The position numbers were made by a program, and so were the translations under genes. Positions 1 through 4,545 of a stretch of DNA of 6,857 nt are shown piece after piece. A model generated the notes under the pieces. That model was not told where the DNA came from, ran no database searches, and saw only the letters and a program-made list of their open reading frames with translations. The stretch's first letter is position 1. The number at the start of each line of letters is the position of its first letter. This DNA comes from Anaerolineae bacterium (GTDB lineage: Bacteria > Chloroflexota > Anaerolineae > 4572-78 > J111), in NCBI GenBank assembly GCA_020433835.1, contig JAGRBY010000389.1, forward strand, positions 1-6,857. The letters run 5' to 3'.

Positions 1-56
1 AAATCGCTGATTTGTCCGGGTTGGAACAAGTCAGCGACTTGTTCTACGGTTTTCAT
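1..56 (-). CDS. Possible N-terminal fragment of a divergent gene, product unknown
   Basis: Reading leftward from an ATG at 56-54, the frame is open to the window edge and gives 18 residues, MKTVEQVADLFQPGQISD, then runs off. The amphipathic start is protein-like but too short to assign to a family. Support comes from a good sigma-70-type promoter on the same strand (TTGACT at 158-153, TAAAAT at 136-131), which would start transcription near 124. The ribosome-binding site is poor: AGGA directly abuts the ATG, while a strong AGGAGG (91-86) lies about 30 bases upstream with no usable start codon just after it. The start is therefore uncertain and the gene could be spurious. Confidence 0.35.
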   Translation of the reverse strand, partial: MKTVEQVADLFQPGQISD

Positions 57-130
57 TCCTACTGTCGTCTTGTAAGGGCTGTCTGCCTCCTCTAAAATAG
101 GATTTAGGGATTGGGAATAAAGACATATCG

Positions 131-158
131 ATTTTATGGTGACAAAGTAAAAAGTCAA
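131..158 (-). promoter_or_regulatory. Candidate sigma-70 promoter for the divergent left-edge gene
   Basis: On the minus strand TTGACT (158-153) is followed after 16 bases by TAAAAT (136-131), a close match to the -35/-10 consensus. Transcription would start near 124 and run left into the short open frame starting at 56. No expression evidence; the call rests on the hexamers and orientation. Confidence 0.45.
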
Positions 159-225
159 TCGGAACAATTTAAGCCGATGTTTACCCATAAAGTCTTGGCG
201 TCGGCTCTGTCCGGTAGCTCTGCAC

Positions 226-358
226 TAAATCATGGTAGCATTAGAACCCAGGTTTTTGCCTAAATTGTAAGCATGTTGCCCAATTGAGCACCCCTATAAG
301 CCTTTGCGGGTCGCATGTTCAAGAAAAACCTGGGTTCTTTACCTCTCTCCACGATTTA
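226..358. repeat. Inverted-repeat element, MITE- or REP-like
   Basis: Two perfect 15-bp inverted arms, AGAACCCAGGTTTTT (243-257) and its reverse complement (324-338), enclose 66 bases. A second pair of arms lies outside them, TAAATCATGG (226-235) against CCACGATTTA (349-358), matching at 9 of 10 positions. The arms together define a 133-bp unit. The interior carries a direct repeat GCATGTT (271-277, 313-319) and has no coding potential. No clear target-site duplication flanks either boundary, so I cannot tell a degenerate miniature transposon from a structured intergenic repeat. Confidence 0.55.
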
Positions 359-400
359 ATGTTGCGCTACCCTCTGGCCTATTGCTTCTAAAAATGCGTA

Positions 401-414
401 TTAGGCATGCCTAA
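401..414. promoter_or_regulatory. Candidate DtxR/MntR-type metalloregulator operator
   Basis: TTAGGCATGCCTAA is a perfect 14-bp palindrome. Its TTAGG...CCTAA half-sites are the ones known from DtxR/IdeR/MntR-family iron or manganese regulators. GCG (396-398) and CGC (415-417) could lengthen the dyad with a two-base bulge. It lies 15 bases before a promoter-like TTGACT (430-435) and 74 bases before the stronger TTGACA (489-494) of the metal-exporting ATPase. An upstream position is more like that of an activator than of a simple repressor. The regulator itself is not in the window. Confidence 0.5.
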
Positions 415-488
415 CGCCCCAAATTTGCGTTGACTAACAACCCTCTTTCTTGATATCCTAATAGCCAAGACAGTGAAAAAAGTGGTTT

Positions 489-516
489 TTGACAAACTGC
501 TTATTTTTATTAAAAT
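489..516 (+). promoter_or_regulatory. Strong sigma-70 promoter for the metal ATPase
   Basis: A perfect -35 TTGACA (489-494) is separated by 16 bases from TAAAAT (511-516), in an AT-rich stretch. Transcription would start near 523, giving a leader of about 77 bases before the ATG at 600. The predicted start coincides with an inverted repeat (518-539). Confidence 0.65.
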
Positions 517-517
517 C

Positions 518-539
518 AAAAGTAACCAAGGTTATTTTT
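518..539. promoter_or_regulatory. 10-2-10 inverted repeat over the ATPase transcription start
   Basis: Arm AAAAGTAACC (518-527) and arm GGTTATTTTT (530-539) are reverse complements at 9 of 10 positions around an AA centre. The dyad starts two bases after the -10 hexamer and covers the predicted start site, where a bound repressor would block RNA polymerase. The layout resembles operators of dimeric metal sensors such as ArsR/SmtB, but the core bases do not match a consensus I know. It could also act as a 5' hairpin in the mRNA. Confidence 0.45.
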
Positions 540-599
540 ATAATTAATCATACGCAAATATAAAACTAACACGCATATTATTAATAGGGTACTGAGATT

Positions 600-3092
600 A
601 TGCTTACAAAAACAGCTTTCCCGCAAGAAAACCGGGGTACCCATCCGGATAATTTTCAGGATGGTGAGTCCCATCCCTGTATGGATATTGTTAACGAAAC
701 GATGTGCGGCGAGCCAGGCATTGTCGGCGTCCAGCTAGACCCCGACAACGGCCATATGGCCATCGACTACGACGCCGATGTTATCTCACAGCCGGCGGTC
801 GAGGAGATTGCCCACAAAATTGCGCCGGCGCTCGATCACAATTTTGAAACCTGTACGATGCACGTTAAATCACGCGGCGGACGGGCCTGCGAGTCGTGTG
901 CGCTGGCTTTAGAGAATCGATTGGAGAAGCTCGATGGCGTTTGCCGTGCTTCGGCCAGCTATCGCAGCGGGGTGTTGAGCCTAACTTACGATCACGGCCA
1001 GACCTCACCCGATCAGCTGCTGCATCACATCAAACAACTCGGCGTTCAAGTTCACCCCTCCCAGGCAGAAATGCCGGTGGTAGAAACGCAACTGGCCGAA
1101 GCCACGCCTCTGCAACGCACATGGCGGTGGATAACCGAGCAGAATTTGGAAGCCATTTTCACCGGCATAACGTTGGTCGCGATGCTGTCAGCCTGGCTGG
1201 CCGAATATCTGGCGTTCGCCCCGGCCATCGCCATAACGCTTTATGTTATTGCCTACATCACCGGCGGTGTGTTTGGCGTTATAGGCGGCCTCGAGTCACT
1301 GCGCGAACGAACCATCGACGTGGATTTGCTGATGGTTTTGGCTGCGCTTGGCGCGGCGGCGGTCGGTGCGCCGTTTGAGGGGGCGCTCCTACTGTTCCTC
1401 TTCTCGCTCTCCAACGTGCTGCAAGATTATGCCATGGATCGCACCCGCAACGCCATCAAAGCGTTGATGAAACTGCGCCCCAACCAGGCAACGATTCGAC
1501 GCGGCACGGAACTTGTTACCTTGCCGGTCGAGGAGGTCGCGCTTGGTGACCACTTTATCCTCAAACCCGGCGACCGCATTCCGCTCGACGGTCAGGTTAT
1601 TGACGGCGAAAGTTCGGTCGATCAGGCCGCCATCACCGGCGAGTCGATGCCCGTTGCCAAAAAAGTGGGCGACACGCTGCTGGCCGGGACAATTAACAAA
1701 AACGGCAGCCTTGAGGCCGAAGTCACCAAACTGGCGAAAGACTCGACCCTGGCCCGCCTTATCAAAATGGTCGAAGAAGCGCAGAGCGAGAAAGCCAAAA
1801 CCCAGCGCTTCCTGGATACGGCCGAACAGTATTACGCCACCGGCGTCATCATCTTCACTATTTTGGTCGCGGCGGTGCCGGTTTTCTTCTTGAATGAAGA
1901 TTTCAACAGCGCTTTCTATCGGGCGATGACGGTGATGGTCGCAGCTTCGCCTTGTGCGCTGATTATCAGCACGCCGGCCTCGATTTTGTCGGCGATTGGT
2001 GCCGGTGCGCGGCGTGGTGTGCTGTTCAAAGGTGGGGCCTATGTTGAGCAAGCCGCCATGATCAAAGTGATCGCTTTTGACAAAACCGGCACGCTCACCG
2101 AAGGCAAGCCGCAAGTCACCGATGTCGTGCTGCTGGATGAAACGGCATCCGACCTTAGTGAGAACGAACTGCTGGCCCTCGCGGCGGCGGTTGAGTCGAA
2201 ATCAGAACATGCTCTGGGCCGAGCCACGGTCGAAGCGGCGGCTGACCGTAACCTGGCGCTGTCGGAGGCACTGGCCTTTGAAGCGGCGACCGGTAAAGGC
2301 GCACGCGGTACGGTCGAAGGTCGCGATATTCGCGTCGGCAACCTGCGCTACTTTGCCGATTTCAAATCCACCGGTCTAACCAAAGCCACCGTCGAGGTCG
2401 ACCGCTTGAAAGAAGAAGGCAAAACGGCCATCGTCGTCGGCCAAATTGATGACGATGGGCAGACGGCGCACCTGCTGGGCGTCATCGCCTTTGCCGACAA
2501 ACTACGATCCGATGCTGCTGATGTCATCGCCGATTTGAAGTCGCTGGGTGTTGAGCGCATCGTCATGCTCACCGGCGATAACGAGCGCGTGGCACAAGCG
2601 ATTGCCGACGAAATCGGCATCGACGCCTTTTACGCCAACCTGATGCCGGAAGATAAAGTACGCATCGTCAAAGAGCTTGAGGCCGAATACGGCTCGGTGG
2701 CCATGGTTGGCGATGGGGTTAACGACGCTCCGGCCCTGGCCAGCGCGACGATCGGGATTGCGATGGGTGCTGCCGGTACCGATGTGGCGCTGGAAACCGC
2801 CGATGTAGTGCTAATGGCCGATGATCTAAGCAACATCTCTTACGTCATCGCTCTTAGCCGACAAACGCGCAAAACGCTCATCACCAACCTTGGCTTTGCT
2901 CTAGCAGCGATAGTGATTATGTTGATCGCTATTTTCGCCGCCGGCTTTCCGCTGCCGTTGGCTGTTATCGGCCACGAGGGCGGCACGGTATTGGTCTCGC
3001 TTAACGGGCTGCGGCTGCTCATGTTCAAACGGCAATCGCCCGCACCCAGCCGGCCTCACCGGTCCCGCCCCCAGCTTCAACCCGCCAGTTGA
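600..3092 (+). CDS. PIB-4-type heavy-metal-exporting P-type ATPase
   Basis: An inner-membrane pump that uses ATP to move divalent transition metal out of the cytoplasm. Visible motifs are TGES (346-349) in the actuator domain, SPC (450-452) in the metal-site helix, DKTGT with phosphorylated Asp494, SEHA (535-538), TGDN (658-661) and GDGVNDAP (704-711). HEGGT (792-796) in the last helix, together with SPC, marks the PIB-4 group (CoaT, CtpD, PfeT relatives; Co, Fe or Zn), not copper or ZntA-type pumps. About eight membrane helices are apparent: four between 182 and 275, two at 412-467 and two at 762-805. Before them lie two degenerate HMA-like modules (about 24-78 and 84-150), the second with C97-E-S-C100. 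The protein ends in a Pro/Arg-rich tail (810-830). The start at 600 has AGGG ten bases upstream; Met28 is an alternative. Length is somewhat above the usual because of the N-terminal modules. It stands alone, with its own promoter and terminator. Confidence 0.95.
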   Translation: MLTKTAFPQENRGTHPDNFQDGESHPCMDIVNETMCGEPGIVGVQLDPDNGHMAIDYDADVISQPAVEEIAHKIAPALDHNFETCTMHVKSRGGRACESCALALENRLEKLDGVCRASASYRSGVLSLTYDHGQTSPDQLLHHIKQLGVQVHPSQAEMPVVETQLAEATPLQRTWRWITEQNLEAIFTGITLVAMLSAWLAEYLAFAPAIAITLYVIAYITGGVFGVIGGLESLRERTIDVDLLMVLAALGAAAVGAPFEGALLLFLFSLSNVLQDYAMDRTRNAIKALMKLRPNQATIRRGTELVTLPVEEVALGDHFILKPGDRIPLDGQVIDGESSVDQAAITGESMPVAKKVGDTLLAGTINKNGSLEAEVTKLAKDSTLARLIKMVEEAQSEKAKTQRFLDTAEQYYATGVIIFTILVAAVPVFFLNEDFNSAFYRAMTVMVAASPCALIISTPASILSAIGAGARRGVLFKGGAYVEQAAMIKVIAFDKTGTLTEGKPQVTDVVLLDETASDLSENELLALAAAVESKSEHALGRATVEAAADRNLALSEALAFEAATGKGARGTVEGRDIRVGNLRYFADFKSTGLTKATVEVDRLKEEGKTAIVVGQIDDDGQTAHLLGVIAFADKLRSDAADVIADLKSLGVERIVMLTGDNERVAQAIADEIGIDAFYANLMPEDKVRIVKELEAEYGSVAMVGDGVNDAPALASATIGIAMGAAGTDVALETADVVLMADDLSNISYVIALSRQTRKTLITNLGFALAAIVIMLIAIFAAGFPLPLAVIGHEGGTVLVSLNGLRLLMFKRQSPAPSRPHRSRPQLQPAS

Positions 3093-3116
3093 TCAATCGG
3101 CCGGTGCGGCTATAAT
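3089..3116 (+). promoter_or_regulatory. Promoter-like pair just ahead of the terminator
   Basis: TTGATC (3089-3094, overlapping the ATPase stop) and a perfect TATAAT (3111-3116) are separated by 16 bases. Transcription from here would begin near 3123 and meet the terminator hairpin within about ten bases. It could be chance, or it could make a very short RNA. Confidence 0.25.
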
Positions 3117-3129
3117 AGACGCTAAAATT

Positions 3130-3162
3130 AAAAATCCGAGCCGCTGAATGGCTCGGATTTTT
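3130..3162 (+). terminator. Intrinsic terminator of the metal ATPase gene
   Basis: Perfect 13-base arms AAAAATCCGAGCC (3130-3142) and GGCTCGGATTTTT (3150-3162) surround a 7-base loop, with the T-run forming the 3' arm. The stem has a GC core and an A-run on the other side, so it may also work in the opposite direction. It lies 37 bases after the ATPase stop and separates that gene from the fatty-acid oxidation genes. Confidence 0.9.
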
Positions 3163-3186
3163 AGCGCCCACATAGAGCGCTTTGCT

Positions 3187-3214
3187 TTGACAGAGATTAA
3201 AAAAGTACTATCAT
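3187..3214 (+). promoter_or_regulatory. Strong sigma-70 promoter for the acyl-CoA dehydrogenase unit
   Basis: A perfect TTGACA (3187-3192), 16-base spacer and TATCAT (3209-3214) give a start near 3221 and a leader of only about 23 bases, containing the ribosome-binding site AGAGGG (3233-3238). A small dyad AGCGC (3163-3167)/GCGCT (3177-3181) sits immediately upstream of the -35 and could bind a regulator. Confidence 0.65.
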
Positions 3215-3243
3215 ATGCATAATTAAATAACGAGAGGGACATT

Positions 3244-4416
3244 ATGGAAACAACGGGGTTTGACCTCTATCAATTTGAACAGTTGCTCAGCGACGAACAA
3301 CGTGGGCTGTGCCGCCAGATACGGGCTTATGTTGACAACATTGTTGTGCCAAACATCAACCCTTTTTGGGAGCGGGCCGAGTACCCACGCGACATTTTTA
3401 TGGCCATCAAAGAGCTGCCTATCCTCGGCGGCACGGTCAAAGGCTACGGTTGTGCTGGTTTAGACAGCCTGGCCTACGGCCTGGTCCAGTATGAACTGTC
3501 GCGCGGCGACGGTTCGATCTCAACCATCTTCATTGTTCACTCCAGTTTAGCAATGGGCACCATCGGCTTTTTAGGTTCGCAAGAACAGTGCGAGCGTTGG
3601 CTGCCCGCGATGGTTCGGATGGAAAAAATTGGGGCCTTTGGCCTAACCGAACCGGAACGCGGCTCCGATGCCTCGCATCTGTTGACCACGGCCCGCCGCG
3701 ACGGCAACGACTACATTCTCAACGGCGCAAAACGCTGGATAGGTAACGCTTCTTTTGCCGACTTGCTCATCATCTGGGCCAGAGATGACGAAGGCGGCTT
3801 TGGCGGCTTCGTTTTGGAAAATCCAAACCAACTGCCCGGCGTCCAGATCACCGACATCCCCAACAAAATTGGCAAACGCGCGGTTCCCAACGCCGACATT
3901 CTCATGGAAAATGTTCGCATTCCGGCGGAAAATCGGCTGGAAGGCTGTGCCTCATTCAAAGACATTACCAAAATTTTGACCTATTCCCGCTACGGCGTCA
4001 CCTGGGAGGCTATCGGCCTGGCCGCCGGCTGCTTTGAGCAGGCGCTGCGCTACACCAAAGAACGCCAGCAGTTTGATCGACCCATTGCCAGCTTCCAGTT
4101 AGTTCAACAAAAACTGGTCGAAATGGCCGCCGAGGTCAGTTATCTTCAATTTTTTGGGTATCATTTGGCCCAACTTATGGAAAGCGGCCAACTCACAATT
4201 GGTCAGGTAGCGATGGCCAAATACAGCGCCACCACCAGAGCCAGACGCGTGGCCCAACTGGGCCGGGAAGTGCTGGGCGGAAACGGCATCCTTCTCGACT
4301 ACACCATCGCCCGTCTCTTCACCGACGCCGAAGCCATCTACTCCTACGAAGGTACCGCGGACATCAACATGTTGATTGCCGGTCGTGAAATTACCGGACT
4401 AAGTGCAATTGTATAG
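3244..4416 (+). CDS. Acyl-CoA dehydrogenase, glutaryl-CoA dehydrogenase/ACX4-like branch
   Basis: A cytoplasmic FAD enzyme that oxidises acyl-CoA to trans-2-enoyl-CoA, the first step of beta-oxidation. At 390 residues it is full length. The N-terminal helical domain runs to about 130. The FAD/substrate motif FGLTEPERGSD is at 132-142, RWIGN at 164-168, RQQFDRPI at 274-281 and LGGNGIL at 344-350. YEGT at 368-371 carries the catalytic base Glu369, in the position used by glutaryl-CoA dehydrogenase. The sequence looks closest to glutaryl-CoA dehydrogenase and plant peroxisomal ACX4 (by recall). The two pocket residues that bind the glutaryl carboxylate (Glu87 and Arg94 in the human enzyme) align with Ser86 and Ser93, so glutaryl-CoA is an unlikely substrate; a plain short-chain acyl-CoA is favoured. 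The start is set by AGAGGG five bases upstream. It is probably cotranscribed with the hydroxyacyl-CoA dehydrogenase 129 bases downstream. Electrons probably go to ETF, but an oxidase activity cannot be excluded. Confidence 0.95.
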   Translation: METTGFDLYQFEQLLSDEQRGLCRQIRAYVDNIVVPNINPFWERAEYPRDIFMAIKELPILGGTVKGYGCAGLDSLAYGLVQYELSRGDGSISTIFIVHSSLAMGTIGFLGSQEQCERWLPAMVRMEKIGAFGLTEPERGSDASHLLTTARRDGNDYILNGAKRWIGNASFADLLIIWARDDEGGFGGFVLENPNQLPGVQITDIPNKIGKRAVPNADILMENVRIPAENRLEGCASFKDITKILTYSRYGVTWEAIGLAAGCFEQALRYTKERQQFDRPIASFQLVQQKLVEMAAEVSYLQFFGYHLAQLMESGQLTIGQVAMAKYSATTRARRVAQLGREVLGGNGILLDYTIARLFTDAEAIYSYEGTADINMLIAGREITGLSAIV

Positions 4417-4417
4417 A

Positions 4418-4521
4418 GATGGTTAGTTGGACGGTTGGTTGGATAGTTAGTTAGATGATTGATTGCTGCCTAACCATCAAACCATCCAACAAACTATCCA
4501 ACTATCAAACCATCTAACTAA
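4418..4521. repeat. Tetranucleotide-periodic imperfect hairpin between the oxidation genes
   Basis: The left half (4418-4465) reads as twelve uninterrupted tetranucleotides, mostly GTTR or GATR. The right half (4470-4521) reads as thirteen tetranucleotides, all of the form C-N-A-A/T. The two halves are complementary in character and can form a long imperfect stem around a short loop near 4466-4469; AGATGG (4417-4422) pairs with CCATCT (4510-4515) at the base. It begins two bases after the acyl-CoA dehydrogenase stop and ends 14 bases before the next ribosome-binding site. There is no coding potential and no terminal T-run. Confidence 0.8.
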
Positions 4522-4545
4522 ACCGTCTATTTTTAGGAGGGAGAT

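Larger units (their letters stand above)
57..599. other. Intergenic regulatory and repeat region upstream of the metal ATPase
   Basis: No convincing gene lies in these 540 bases. Base composition becomes strongly AT-rich from about 480. In order the region holds a leftward promoter (131-158), an inverted-repeat element (226-358), a 14-bp perfect palindrome (401-414), a weaker promoter-like pair (TTGACT 430-435, TATCCT 454-459, 18-base spacer), a strong promoter (489-516) and an inverted repeat over its start site (518-539). The last 60 bases form an AT-rich leader, with a modest AGGG (586-589) ten bases before the ATPase start. Confidence 0.7.

Noticed and set aside
226..358. Riboswitch or structured leader for the ATPase
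   Set aside because: It lies upstream of the best promoter (489-516), so it would not be in that mRNA, and I recognise no riboswitch core in it.
896..1378. A 160-codon + frame overlapping the ATPase N-terminal half
   Set aside because: Out-of-frame shadow rich in Arg, Gly and Ala with no ribosome-binding site or family resemblance; the ATPase frame through this region is clearly real.
1389..2114. A 241-codon open frame on the minus strand inside the ATPase gene
   Set aside because: It lies wholly within a well-supported ATPase on the other strand, has an irregular composition rich in Arg, Phe, Gln and His, and shows no domain. It is a shadow of GC-rich codon use.
600..3092. ZntA/CadA-type (PIB-2) or copper (PIB-1) assignment for the ATPase
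   Set aside because: The metal-site helix has SPC rather than CPC, which excludes the usual copper and ZntA/CadA signatures, and the last helix has HEGGT, which marks PIB-4.
3244..4416. Glutaryl-CoA dehydrogenase as the functional call
   Set aside because: Overall similarity is high, but serines occupy the positions of the arginine and glutamate that bind the glutaryl carboxylate, so only the family branch is claimed.
4418..4521. CRISPR array or telomere-like repeat
   Set aside because: There are no repeat units separated by unique spacers; the pattern is a continuous degenerate four-base period in two complementary halves.
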